Source: Frankineae bacterium MT45
GTDB taxonomy: Bacteria > Actinomycetota > Actinomycetes > Mycobacteriales > Jatrophihabitantaceae
Assembly (NCBI GenBank): GCA_900100325.1
Contig: LT629697.1
Coordinates: forward strand, 3,655,423-3,719,422
Direction of reading: 5' to 3'
Length of the DNA stretch: 64,000 nucleotides
Under the pieces are notes generated by a model that worked only from the letters and a program-made list of their open reading frames with translations, made no database searches and was not told the DNA's origin. A program made the translations under genes and the position numbers. Below are positions 51,403 through 59,956 of the stretch, piece after piece; the stretch's first letter is position 1; each line of letters begins with the position of its first letter.

Positions 51403-51786
51403 TTACTTGACGGTGACCGTCGCGCCAGCGCCCTCGAGAGCAGCCTTGGCCTTCTCCGCGGTCTCCTTGTTGACCTTCTCCAGAACAGCCTTCGGGGCGC
51501 CGTCGACGAGGTCCTTGGCCTCCTTGAGGCCCAGGTTCGTGAGCGTGCGCACCTCCTTGATGACCTGGATCTTGGTGCCGCCAGCGGCGTCGAGGATGAC
51601 GTCGAACTCGTCCTGCTCCTCGGCTGCCTCAGCGGTCGCGGCCGGGCCGGCCGGGCCGGCAACGGCGACCGGAGCGGCGGCGGTGACGTCGAAGGTCTCC
51701 TCGAACTGCTTCACGAAGTCCGAGAGCTCCAGCAGGGTCATCTCCTTGAACGCGTCAAGCAGGTCGTCAGTGCTGAGTTTCGCCAT
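51403..51786 (-). CDS. rplL: ribosomal protein L7/L12
   Basis: A 127-residue protein with the N-terminal dimer domain ([20 protein letters not shown]), an Ala/Gly/Pro hinge and the C-terminal domain ([20 protein letters not shown], then [18 protein letters not shown]). It binds translation factors on the ribosomal stalk. A strong GGAAAGGA precedes the ATG. It lies 93 nt after rplJ. Confidence 0.98.
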   Translation of the reverse strand: MAKLSTDDLLDAFKEMTLLELSDFVKQFEETFDVTAAAPVAVAGPAGPAATAEAAEEQDEFDVILDAAGGTKIQVIKEVRTLTNLGLKEAKDLVDGAPKAVLEKVNKETAEKAKAALEGAGATVTVK

Positions 51787-51879
51787 GATGGTTCCTTTCC
51801 TTTTTCTACTTCTTGGCCGGTGAGCCGGCGTTGGTATCGCGTCGTCGGGGTGATCCCTGGACGCGATGGGATGGGGTTA

Positions 51880-52527
51880 CTACTCCGCCGGCTCGGCGGA
51901 TGCTTCGGACTCGGCAACGGCGGTGTCGATCTCAACAGCGTCGGCCGGAGCCTCTTCTGCGGTGAAATCCTTCACCAGCGGTGCTGATTCGGACGCGGCA
52001 GGAGCGGCAGCCTCGGCGGGCTTCTTCTCCTCCAGCGCCTTGGCCAGGCGGGCCATCTGCGACAGCGGAGCCTGGAACAGGCCGGCTGCGCGGGTCGGCA
52101 GCGCCTTCAGGCCGCCAGCGACCTTGGCCAGCAGGACTTCGCGCGACTCGAGGTCGGCCATCTTGGTGATCTCGGCCGCTGTGAGCGACTTACCGTCGAG
52201 CACACCGCCCTTGATGACCAGCAGCGGGTTCGCCTTGGCGAAATCGCGGAGGCTCTTAGCGGCCTCGACGGTGTCACCCTTGACGAACGCGATGGCGGTC
52301 GGTCCGACCAACAGGCTCTCGTCGATAGCGATTCCGGCGTCGGCCGCGGCACGCTTGGTGAGCGTGTTCTTGACGACGGCGTAGGTGGTCTCGCTTCCGA
52401 GCGTGCGCCGCAGGGCACCGACCTGCTTGACCGTGAGACCACGGTATTCGGTGATCACAGCGGCCGATGAGTTGGTGAACTGCTCGGCGATCTCGGCAAC
52501 GGCGGAGACCTTCTCGGTGTTCGGCAT
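51880..52527 (-). CDS. rplJ: ribosomal protein L10
   Basis: A 215-residue protein from the ATG at 52527, with GGAGG 6 nt upstream; a frame open to 52689 runs through the leader. It has the L10 core ([27 protein letters not shown]) and a C-terminal acidic Ala/Glu-rich extension of about 40 residues, longer than in E. coli but usual in actinobacteria. L10 is the base of the L7/L12 stalk and represses its own operon. Confidence 0.97.
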   Translation of the reverse strand: MPNTEKVSAVAEIAEQFTNSSAAVITEYRGLTVKQVGALRRTLGSETTYAVVKNTLTKRAAADAGIAIDESLLVGPTAIAFVKGDTVEAAKSLRDFAKANPLLVIKGGVLDGKSLTAAEITKMADLESREVLLAKVAGGLKALPTRAAGLFQAPLSQMARLAKALEEKKPAEAAAPAASESAPLVKDFTAEEAPADAVEIDTAVAESEASAEPAE

Positions 52528-52791
52528 TCGTCCTCCTCTCGTGATGTCTGGCTGGGTGAACTCATCACGAAACGAGAAACGCCCCGGCGCAGGGCGCACG
52601 GGGCGGAGTTTGCTGTTGCCAGGCCCGAAGGCAGGCGGCAGAACCGAACCGTCCATCCTGCGCGGGCCGCTCTGGCGCTCCAGAGTCATTCAGCTGCATG
52701 TGCGCATGCAGCAACCAGCGGTCTTTGGTGGATCAGTTACCAAGAGTACGGGTCGGTGAGGCGTACCGCCAAATCCGGCAGCGGAGTGACC
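52528..52791 (-). promoter_or_regulatory. rplJ leader, likely L10 autoregulatory RNA
   Basis: A 264-bp leader between the CHAT gene end and rplJ. It contains a 7-bp stem (CGCCCCG 52580-52586 with CGGGGCG 52599-52605) about 55 nt before the ATG and another 8-bp hairpin (GCTGCATG 52693-52700 / CATGCAGC 52705-52712). L10(L12)4 binding leaders are known upstream of rplJ in many bacteria. The structure here is suggestive, not aligned. The second hairpin might instead end the CHAT transcript. Confidence 0.45.
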
Positions 52792-55386
52792 TCAGGCCGA
52801 CGCGAGCGGCGACGAGTAGGCCGCCCCAAAGCAGACGAACGGGATCGGCGCCTCACCATCGAAGCCGGCGATCGCATCGGCCAGCGCCGCAGACGAACGA
52901 ATCCCCTTGGCCAAGCGGCGGTGGTAATCGACCATGACGCTGGCTGCCGCGTCGTCGGCCACCCGAGCCACTCCGGAGACGACGCAGCGGCTGCCCCAGT
53001 GCAGCAGCACGCTCGTCAGCCCGAGCGCCTCGTCACCGGGACCAACCGTAGCCAGCCCGAGTTCGCAGGCGGCCAGAATGACGTGTTCGGGAACCCGACT
53101 GATCTGGTCCAGCTCATAGGCGAAGAGCGGACCATCAGCCAACCGGATCGAGGAGAAGAGCGGGCTGTCCATCTGATGACGGCCGTGTGCGGCGACGTGC
53201 AGCACCGAACTCTCGACCATCCCGGAGGCGAATGCATCCTGGTTGGCCTCAGCTCCGACGACTGCCCGCCCGCGCGCCCCCCAGATATTCGCGATGCTGG
53301 CCGCCTCATCCTCGGCCAGTTGCAGTTCCGGGCCCGCCACCGCCGTGACCCGACCCGTGCCGGAGACTACGTCCTCGGCGCTGAGCCACGCCGACGCCGA
53401 CGGGGTGACGACGATCGGTGTCGAGCGGAGAGATTCAAGGCTCCCCCAGGGGATCGCCGTCAGGACTCCGGTCGGGACGATCACCAGCTCACCATCTCCG
53501 TCGCGATGGAACGGGCGGAGCAGTTCGTTGTCCAGCCACCGCAGGGATGATTGCAGCGACGCCAGGACCACCGATCGCAATTGGGCAGGCAGCATGTCGT
53601 TGGCCAGCACGTCGAGGTCAGCCCGCACCCGGTTGATCCGCTCGGTGACCTCACGCAGTGGGCGGTCGACTACCCGGACGGCCGCCCCCCCGGCTCGGAC
53701 CGTCACCCCGTGCAGCGACTCACCGGAAGCCACGAACATGAGCATGGTGGAGGCCTCCTGCTCCAGCGCACCCCGGATCTGCGGCACCGACACCGGGCGC
53801 TCGGACTCCCCCAGCCCGTCGCTGGTCCAGCTCCGCTCGCGAATCTGTCGCTCAAGTTCGACCACTCGCCGACGGCCACTGGTCACCTGCTGCACGGCCG
53901 CCGGGTCCGACTCGATCCCACGAATCCGCTCCACGGTCTTGCGAAGCTCCGTCAGCAGTTCGGCCGTCACTTCGTCGCTCGGCGGCCGAACCGAACGGAG
54001 GCGACGAGACGTCGCTCGGCTGCGCTCGGCCGCACTCACCACATCGGCCGGCTTCCCGCTACGCAGCGCCACCGATACTCCGAACTGGGCCAGTCGTCGC
54101 CCGTGCACCGCGCTCGAAGTCTGCATGTCGATCGATCCGAACTTCGCCTGGTGATTGGCGAGGTCGTCGAGGCCGGTACGTATCTCTTGCTGACCGTGCG
54201 CCACCGCTCCAGAAGCCACGCTCAGTTGCGCCCTCACGAAACGAGTGTGAAGTCGCGTGGAGATCGGATCATTGCGACGAACCGCCCCGGCGTCCGCGGC
54301 GGCTCGGGACGCCCGCTCGAGGTCTCCGGTATTGATATAGGCCTCCGCGGCGAGCAGCATCGCCATCCTCGCCTCAGTCTTCAGACCCGCCGCGCCTAGT
54401 TCCTTGGCCAGCAGCAGAGCCGGCGGAGCCAAGCGAGAGCCGGGGCGTCCAGCCGCCAGGTCTCCCTGGAGCAGCACCAACTCCGCGCTGCGTCGCCAAC
54501 GGTGACTACCCCGCCGCCGGAATCGCGTCCGCGCCCGAGAGGCCAGGCTCCGCGCCATGGCGATATCGCCGGTGAGCAACGCACATTCGGCCTGCGCCAG
54601 CTCGGTCTCGGCCAGGTCCTGGCTGAGCCGGTCCCGTCTGAAGACCTCGTTCGCGTGGGCCAGGGATTCGGTCGCCTCGCGGAGCAACCCGGCCTCCATC
54701 AACACTCGGGCGTGATCCAGCAGGGCGATCCCGCCCAGAGATCCCTGCTCATCGACGTCATTAGCGGACTGCATCTCGCTCAGAGCCCGAGGCAGATCAC
54801 CCTGCAAGAAGCTCAGATATCCAAGGTTGTGCAGGGCAGCCGCCCGGAACGCGCTGAACCCACCCTCGGCCGCCAGCTCATCCGCTCGCCGCAGATCACT
54901 ACGTGAGTTCGCCAGATTCCCCATCGAAAGGTGGATGAATCCGCGATTGATGAGAAACGCACACCGATCGAAGGGCGTCACCGCCTGGGCCCGGGCAACA
55001 GCGACGTCAAGGTCGTCCAGCGCGTCGACGAACTTGCCGGCGCGCAGATGCAGCCACCCACGAATCCCATGAACCAGCGCCCCGAGCTCCTCGTGGCCGG
55101 TCTGCTCGGCAATCAGGCGCGCTTCGTTCAGTGAGAGTTCGCCGCGATCCGCGCCGTACAGGTCGGCCTCGGTCTCAGTGAGGCTCAGCCAGACGCGGGC
55201 CGTCCGAACCGCCAGCTCGGTTGAATGTTCACCCGGGTCCATCGACGACAGCAGCGTGAGAATCTTGAGTGCCCGCATATGCAACTTGCGGGCCTCGCTC
55301 GGCCGATGGTGGTTGAACTGCTCCACGCCGCGGGCGTGAAGGGAGGTGGCTCGGGCCAGCTTTCCCCTCAGATCCGCGGACGGCAC
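52792..55386 (-). CDS. TPR-CHAT caspase-like protease
   Basis: An 864-residue protein from a GTG 4 nt after the preceding stop. Residues 1-460 are tetratricopeptide-type helical repeats (for example GNLANSRSDLRRADELAAEG and GDLPRALSEMQSANDVDEQG). A helical linker follows, and residues about 540-864 form a CHAT domain. The caspase-type dyad is intact: H734 in LHVAAHGRH and C774 in ILAACELGL. CHAT proteases are soluble and often controlled through their TPR part. No signal peptide or membrane segment is present. It is the last gene of an operon with an intracellular subtilisin, a sigma factor and a small Ig-fold protein. The substrate is unknown. Confidence 0.9.
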   Translation of the reverse strand: MPSADLRGKLARATSLHARGVEQFNHHRPSEARKLHMRALKILTLLSSMDPGEHSTELAVRTARVWLSLTETEADLYGADRGELSLNEARLIAEQTGHEELGALVHGIRGWLHLRAGKFVDALDDLDVAVARAQAVTPFDRCAFLINRGFIHLSMGNLANSRSDLRRADELAAEGGFSAFRAAALHNLGYLSFLQGDLPRALSEMQSANDVDEQGSLGGIALLDHARVLMEAGLLREATESLAHANEVFRRDRLSQDLAETELAQAECALLTGDIAMARSLASRARTRFRRRGSHRWRRSAELVLLQGDLAAGRPGSRLAPPALLLAKELGAAGLKTEARMAMLLAAEAYINTGDLERASRAAADAGAVRRNDPISTRLHTRFVRAQLSVASGAVAHGQQEIRTGLDDLANHQAKFGSIDMQTSSAVHGRRLAQFGVSVALRSGKPADVVSAAERSRATSRRLRSVRPPSDEVTAELLTELRKTVERIRGIESDPAAVQQVTSGRRRVVELERQIRERSWTSDGLGESERPVSVPQIRGALEQEASTMLMFVASGESLHGVTVRAGGAAVRVVDRPLREVTERINRVRADLDVLANDMLPAQLRSVVLASLQSSLRWLDNELLRPFHRDGDGELVIVPTGVLTAIPWGSLESLRSTPIVVTPSASAWLSAEDVVSGTGRVTAVAGPELQLAEDEAASIANIWGARGRAVVGAEANQDAFASGMVESSVLHVAAHGRHQMDSPLFSSIRLADGPLFAYELDQISRVPEHVILAACELGLATVGPGDEALGLTSVLLHWGSRCVVSGVARVADDAAASVMVDYHRRLAKGIRSSAALADAIAGFDGEAPIPFVCFGAAYSSPLASA

Positions 55387-55390
55387 AACA

Positions 55391-55897
55391 CTAGAGTTCC
55401 ATAGACGGTGTGATCACGGGGGGACGGTCCGTTCCCGGGACACGAAGAATGAACTGGGCCATGCCGTGCGGCACTGACTCGAAGGCGAATCGCCCGTCAA
55501 GGTCGGCCACCGCCTGGAACGATCCGACCTCGTGACGAAGCTCGACCTCGACCGTCGCCGCCGGGGCGATCCACCCGTCGACCCGCACGAAGCCGGTGGC
55601 CGCCGGGCTGATCGTCACCATGGTGGTGAGACTGGCGCTGGTGAAGGTGACCGTCTGGACCTCGTCGGCCGCTTCGCTGCGATGCGACAACGAGCCTTCA
55701 CTCAGACGCTGGAGCTCGGCAACCTCCGTATGCAGTGCGTCGAGAGTCATCGCGAACTGCACTCGCGCCACCAGCCCTTCCGGCATCGGGTCGGTGTAGT
55801 CATAGAAGTCGGCGATCGACAGCATCAAGCTCTGGTCCGTCTCGTCGAGCTCGCCGGCGGCGAGCTGAATCTCTGTGGGGGAATTGCTGTCGCTCAT
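55391..55897 (-). CDS. small Ig-fold protein between sigma and CHAT
   Basis: A 168-residue protein from the ATG at 55897, overlapping the sigma gene by ATGA. Residues about 20-75 are helical (LMLSIADFYDYTDPMPEGLVARVQFAM). Residues about 90-165 are beta-rich and resemble a carboxypeptidase-regulatory-like Ig fold (VRVDGWIAPAATVEVEL, DLDGRFAFESVPHG). It has no membrane segment or zinc motif. The helical part with DPMPEGLVARV recalls anti-sigma domains, so it may control the sigma factor or be a target of one of the proteases. No family is assigned. Confidence 0.7.
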   Translation of the reverse strand: MSDSNSPTEIQLAAGELDETDQSLMLSIADFYDYTDPMPEGLVARVQFAMTLDALHTEVAELQRLSEGSLSHRSEAADEVQTVTFTSASLTTMVTISPAATGFVRVDGWIAPAATVEVELRHEVGSFQAVADLDGRFAFESVPHGMAQFILRVPGTDRPPVITPSMEL

Positions 55898-56484
55898 GCG
55901 TACTCCCAGTCCGTATCGGCAGATAGCTGTGCGCGAAGTTTGGCCAGGCACCGGCCCCGGGTCGGGCCGATGCTCCCGACTGGCATTCCCAAGGCAGTGG
56001 CCAGCTGGTTGTAGTCCGGACGGTCGGAGAACGCGATGACGCGTAGCAGCTGCTGGCATCGTTCGGGTAGCGCGGAGAGGTGACGCCAGAGCACTTCGTC
56101 ACCCGCATTACGCACCACCATCGTCTCCGGCCCTTCGTGCTCGGGCGCGGCGATCTCCTCGCCGGTGAACTCCTCCGGCCGGACCCGACTCTGGACGCGC
56201 CCGACCCGCCACGCCTCGCGACGAGCCGTCACGACCAACCATTGCAGGACTGCGGCCGGAGAGGTGATCGATTCGGAGTGCCGCAGTAAGGCAAGCCAGG
56301 TGGTCTGGACGACGTCCTCCGCCGTTGCCTGATCCAGACGCGCTGCTCGCGCGGTGTGCCAGAGGATGGGCGACACGAGTGCAACGAGGTCGGCCATGGC
56401 GTCCGGGCGGTCTCCGCGATATGCCTCGAAGAGGTGCCCGGCCTTCATCGAGAGAGTCTCCGGAACTGGATCGGTGTCGATCAT
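55894..56484 (-). CDS. ECF-type sigma-70 family sigma factor
   Basis: A 196-residue protein from the ATG at 56484, overlapping the subtilisin stop by ATGA; the frame runs further upstream only inside that gene. Region 2 lies at about 20-90 (ARLDQATAEDVVQTTWLALL, AVLQWLVVTARREAWR) and region 4 at about 130-190 (LPERCQQLLRVIAFSDRPDYNQLA, then a helix-turn-helix GMPVGSIGPTRGRCLAKLR). Regions 1 and 3 are missing, as in ECF sigma factors. Its location inside a two-protease operon suggests it controls that operon or a linked regulon. No anti-sigma membrane gene is present. Confidence 0.9.
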   Translation of the reverse strand: MIDTDPVPETLSMKAGHLFEAYRGDRPDAMADLVALVSPILWHTARAARLDQATAEDVVQTTWLALLRHSESITSPAAVLQWLVVTARREAWRVGRVQSRVRPEEFTGEEIAAPEHEGPETMVVRNAGDEVLWRHLSALPERCQQLLRVIAFSDRPDYNQLATALGMPVGSIGPTRGRCLAKLRAQLSADTDWEYA

Positions 56485-58112
56485 GGCCGCCTCAACTTGG
56501 TCAATTCGCTGATGGCGCCCCAGGCCCGGGTGACCGTCGACGCCGTATCGCAGACGTCCAGCTTTCCGGCTTCGAGCAGTTTCTGCGCGATCTCTCCGGC
56601 CAGAATCGGGGCGCTGAACGACGTTCCGCTCCATACCGCGAAGCCGCCACGGAAGTCGTCCGGGTCGATCGTCTCCCTCACGCCGAGGCCTTTGATGACG
56701 ACCCTGGCGGTCGGCTCGAGAGCAGCATCGAAAGTCTTTGGCAGAGTGCTCACGACCGACGCCCCAGGGCGCTTGGCGATCACCCAGTCGCCGTCATTCG
56801 AGAAGAGCGCGGTCGTTCTGTCGTTCGGGTTGGTCGCGCCGACGCTGACCAGGGGAGCACCGTTTCGGTTGCGCTTCACCTGGCCTCCCGGGTGGGGAGC
56901 GAAGCCGGCCGGGTACATATGGCGGGAAGTCGCATCGTTCCCGGCCGCGGCGACGACCGCGACGCCCATCAGGCTCAGCTCAGTGAGTGGGAGCATGAGC
57001 AGCTGGTCATAGGCGACGTCGGCCGGTTCCTCGTGGTAGTACCCGAGGGAGAGCGACACGACGTCGATGATCTGATCGACCGGACCCGACTGCTGAGCAG
57101 CGGCTTGCCGAAGAACCAGCCAGTTCAGCACGTCGACGAGTTCCTGCTCATTCACCGCACCGTCGCCATACATCACGCGAACGGCCAGCACCTTGGCATC
57201 CGGGCACTTCTGCCGGATCAACCCCGCGATGAAAGTGCCATGACCGGCGTCCGCGTCGAGAACGCCCTCGAGGGGGTCGCCAACAACGCCCGTCCGCTCC
57301 GGGTTCGTCTTGCTGTCGATGAGTCCGATCCGCGTCGATCCGACCTTGGGCTGCCGGTCGACGATGGTTGGTGGCAACCAATCGTGCTCGCCGGCGCCGG
57401 TGTCCAGTACGACAACGACCGGACGCCGTCCCGCCTCTTTGTTCACGATGGCGTCCGGGCGGTAGACCGGTGGTGCTCCGATCCAGTTGACCGGCTGCCG
57501 GCCGCCATAGCCGATGACCCCGTAGGCGTCACTTGGGCCTCCGGCGCCCTGTCCGACCGACTTCGGTGCGCCTTCGGCCCCCTGTCCGACGGACTTCGGA
57601 GCTCCTCCGATGTCGACGCTGGCGGAGAGCAGGTGGTTAAGCGTGACGGCACGTGCGGCGGCGGACTTGCGCCCGACAGCGGCCCGGAAACGCTGCAGGA
57701 TCGTCCACGCGTCAGCCGGAGCGAGCGGAGCTTCGGGATCGGCCGCGACAAATCGCACCCGCACGGTGAGAATGCGCTCGGCGAGTTCGACGAGTTCAAA
57801 CTTTCGGGCGAAGGCCAGTATCTTCGGGTCCGGCCGCGTTATCTCAAGCTTCAGTGACTCGCCGGCGGCCTCGGCCAGCGGCTTGCGGACCTCGTCGAAG
57901 GCTCCATAGCGGACCAGGAGTTCGGAGGCGACGTATACCGTCGGCCGGATGATCTGCCCCGGAAAGCGCACGGCGTTGTCGGGGTCTAGGACCCGCGAAT
58001 CATGCTTATTCAGCACGTAGGCCGGCGGGCTCAGATGCGGCTCACGCCGTCGCTGCGGAACCTTCCCGCCACCATTGGACGCGCTGCGGGCGGGCGGTTT
58101 GGACGACGTCAT
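56481..58112 (-). CDS. intracellular subtilisin-like protease (S8)
   Basis: A 543-residue protein. The start is the ATG at 58112 with AAAGGTGG 6 nt upstream; a TTG one codon earlier is less likely. The first 160 residues are polar with no signal peptide and no known domain. A linker (170-191) holds two copies of an 11-residue unit APKSVGQGAxG. The S8 domain spans about 230-520, with D237 in VVLDTG, H291 in GHGTFIAG, N392 in AAGND and S498 in GTSFSAP. All catalytic residues are present and there is no membrane anchor, so it is predicted to work in the cytoplasm. It is the first gene of the operon that also encodes the sigma factor and CHAT protease. Confidence 0.92.
   Translation of the reverse strand: MTSSKPPARSASNGGGKVPQRRREPHLSPPAYVLNKHDSRVLDPDNAVRFPGQIIRPTVYVASELLVRYGAFDEVRKPLAEAAGESLKLEITRPDPKILAFARKFELVELAERILTVRVRFVAADPEAPLAPADAWTILQRFRAAVGRKSAAARAVTLNHLLSASVDIGGAPKSVGQGAEGAPKSVGQGAGGPSDAYGVIGYGGRQPVNWIGAPPVYRPDAIVNKEAGRRPVVVVLDTGAGEHDWLPPTIVDRQPKVGSTRIGLIDSKTNPERTGVVGDPLEGVLDADAGHGTFIAGLIRQKCPDAKVLAVRVMYGDGAVNEQELVDVLNWLVLRQAAAQQSGPVDQIIDVVSLSLGYYHEEPADVAYDQLLMLPLTELSLMGVAVVAAAGNDATSRHMYPAGFAPHPGGQVKRNRNGAPLVSVGATNPNDRTTALFSNDGDWVIAKRPGASVVSTLPKTFDAALEPTARVVIKGLGVRETIDPDDFRGGFAVWSGTSFSAPILAGEIAQKLLEAGKLDVCDTASTVTRAWGAISELTKLRRP
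57540..57602 (-). repeat. 33-bp in-gene duplication in subtilisin linker
   Basis: Two adjacent copies of a 33-nt unit encode APKSVGQGA(E/G)G. They differ at a few bases. The unit lies between the unknown N-domain and the protease domain, where a cleavage or hinge site would be expected. Confidence 0.8.
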
Positions 58113-58530
58113 CAATTGCCACCTTTAACGTGAGCGGGCTGCTAAGCCACCTCGAAATCCTAAGCCAGCCCGCTCTGGCTGACTAGGCACGACGTGGACG
58201 CGCCGATTTGGCTGTACGTCTGAAGAGAGTCAGCGAACTCCGTACTGATACATCGCGCCGAGAAATGTGTCGGGCGTCGCTTCGAAAGAATTCTTCGTGC
58301 CGGATGTATCAGCTCGCGGTCGAGGTTCTCTACTCCCATGACGGTGCGCACTGAAAACCGTCGGGCAGGTGCGGAATCGGACGGTACGAGGGTTGCCGTT
58401 CGGATCTTCATCGCTGTTGCTGGGACGCGTGGGGGGACCAGGGCCGGCGGCGAGTAGTGGTTCGGGGGAACCAACGACTCGCTGACGACCATGGTGACGC
58501 GGTCATCCAGCCGCGGCACGCCCAAATAGA
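58113..58530. other. upstream region of the subtilisin-CHAT operon
   Basis: A 418-bp stretch holding the promoter region of the minus-strand protease operon. An inverted repeat of 9 bp (AGCGGGCTG 58133-58141 / CAGCCCGCT 58166-58174) with a 24-nt spacer lies just upstream of the ribosome site and could be an operator. A minus-strand frame at 58160-58525 (121 residues) has poor codon use and no recognisable domain. Confidence 0.4.
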
Positions 58531-58567
58531 AACAGCCGGGCCGCCAGCGATTGGCGGTCCGGCTGTT
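58531..58567 (-). terminator. rplKA terminator
   Basis: A 16-bp stem with one G-T pair (58531-58546 with 58552-58567) and a 5-nt loop. On the minus strand it is followed by TCTATTT. It lies about 80 nt beyond rplA and would separate it from the protease operon. Confidence 0.75.
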
Positions 58568-58585
58568 TTCGTCTGCGGCTTACGG

Positions 58586-58627
58586 TTTTGGCGAGATTGC
58601 ACGCCATCGCGTGCAATCTTGCCAAAA
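58586..58627. repeat. long palindrome downstream of rplA
   Basis: An 18-bp inverted repeat with one mismatch (58586-58603 with 58610-58627) and a 6-nt loop, starting with TTTT and ending with AAAA. It lies 20 nt after the rplA stop. It could be a second terminator or a dispersed repeat element. Confidence 0.7.
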
Positions 58628-58647
58628 GCGATCAGGCCAAAAGCGGA

Positions 58648-59364
58648 TCAGGAAGTGGTGTCTTCCAGCATGTTGCGGGTGCGGTTAGCGTCCACCGGGA
58701 TACCCGGACCCATCGTCGTCGAGAAGGTGACCTTCTTGACGTACTTGCCCTTGGACGAGGACGGCTTAGCCCGCAGCACCTCGTCGAGCGCGGCGGCGTA
58801 GTTCTCGACCAGCTGGGTCGGGGTGAACGAGGCCTTGCCCAGCACCAGGTGCAGGTTCGACTGCTTGTCGACGCGGAAGCTGATCTTGCCGCCCTTGATG
58901 TCGGCCACTGCCTTCGCGACGTCCGGAGTAACCGTTCCGGTCTTCGGGTTGGGCATGAGGCCACGCGGGCCGAGGACGCGAGCGATACGCCCGACCTTGG
59001 CCATCTGGTCGGGGGTGGCGATCGCGGCGTCGAAGTCGAGGAAGCCGTCGGTGATCTCCTGGATCAGGTCGTCACTGCCAACCTTGTCGGCACCCGCGGC
59101 GCGGGCCTCTTCGGCCTTGTCGCCGGTCGCGAAGACGATGACGCGGGCGGTCTTGCCGGTGCCGTGGGGCAGGCTGACTGTGCCGCGGACCATCTGGTCG
59201 GCCTTGCGCGGGTCAACACCGAGACCGAGAGCGGCCTCGACGGTGGCGTCGAACTTGGTCGGGGTCGCCTTGGTGGCCAGGGTCGCCGCCTCGAGCGGGG
59301 AGTAGATCTTGTCGGCCTCGATGAGTTCCGCTGCCTTGCGGTAGGCCTTGCTGCGCTGTGCCAT
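58648..59364 (-). CDS. rplA: ribosomal protein L1
   Basis: A 238-residue protein with the L1 N-terminus ([21 protein letters not shown]), the [19 protein letters not shown] region and the [14 protein letters not shown] motif. It forms the L1 stalk of the 50S subunit and binds 23S rRNA. It is 112 nt downstream of rplK. Confidence 0.98.
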   Translation of the reverse strand: MAQRSKAYRKAAELIEADKIYSPLEAATLATKATPTKFDATVEAALGLGVDPRKADQMVRGTVSLPHGTGKTARVIVFATGDKAEEARAAGADKVGSDDLIQEITDGFLDFDAAIATPDQMAKVGRIARVLGPRGLMPNPKTGTVTPDVAKAVADIKGGKISFRVDKQSNLHLVLGKASFTPTQLVENYAAALDEVLRAKPSSSKGKYVKKVTFSTTMGPGIPVDANRTRNMLEDTTS

Positions 59365-59476
59365 GGTGGTGCTCCTTCATGGTGCTTGTGGTGTTAGCGG
59401 ACGCCGACCATCGGCGGTCCTCCCACACGTGCTGTGGTGCTGGTGTCACGCGCGAACGCGTGACGCCGAAGAGGAC

Positions 59477-59908
59477 TTAGCCCTCGACGGTGATGCCCAT
59501 CGAGCGAGCAGTGCCGGCGATGATCTTCGCGGCCTGGTCGATGTCGTTGGCGTTGAGGTCTTCCATCTTGGTCTGGGCGATCTCGCGGACCTGGGCGTCG
59601 GTGACCTTGGCGACCTTGGTCTTGTGCGGCTCGCCGCTACCCTTCTCGACACCAGCGGCGGCGAGCAGCAGACGCGCAGCCGGCGGGGTCTTGGTGATGA
59701 AGGTGAACGAACGGTCTTCGTACACGGAGATCTCGACCGGGACGATCTGGCCGCGCTGCGACTCGGTCGCGGCGTTGTAGGCCTTGCAGAACTCCATGAT
59801 GTTCACGCCGTGCTGACCGAGCGCAGGGCCGACCGGCGGCGCCGGGTTGGCCGCACCAGCCTTGATCTGCAGCTTGATGATCGCGGCGAGCTTCTTCTTG
59901 GGAGGCAT
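59477..59908 (-). CDS. rplK: ribosomal protein L11
   Basis: A 143-residue protein with intact L11 landmarks: [20 protein letters not shown] near the N-terminus and the rRNA-binding C-terminal domain ([35 protein letters not shown]). It binds the GTPase centre of 23S rRNA. It is separated from nusG by 48 nt. Confidence 0.99.
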
Positions 59909-59956
59909 TGTCTTCTCTTCTTCTGGTGGTTACTTGATTAAAAAGTTGGATCGACG

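Noticed and set aside
58160..58525. 121-residue minus-strand frame before the subtilisin gene
   Set aside because: Rare codons, no ribosome site and no domain; considered as a first operon gene but not supported.
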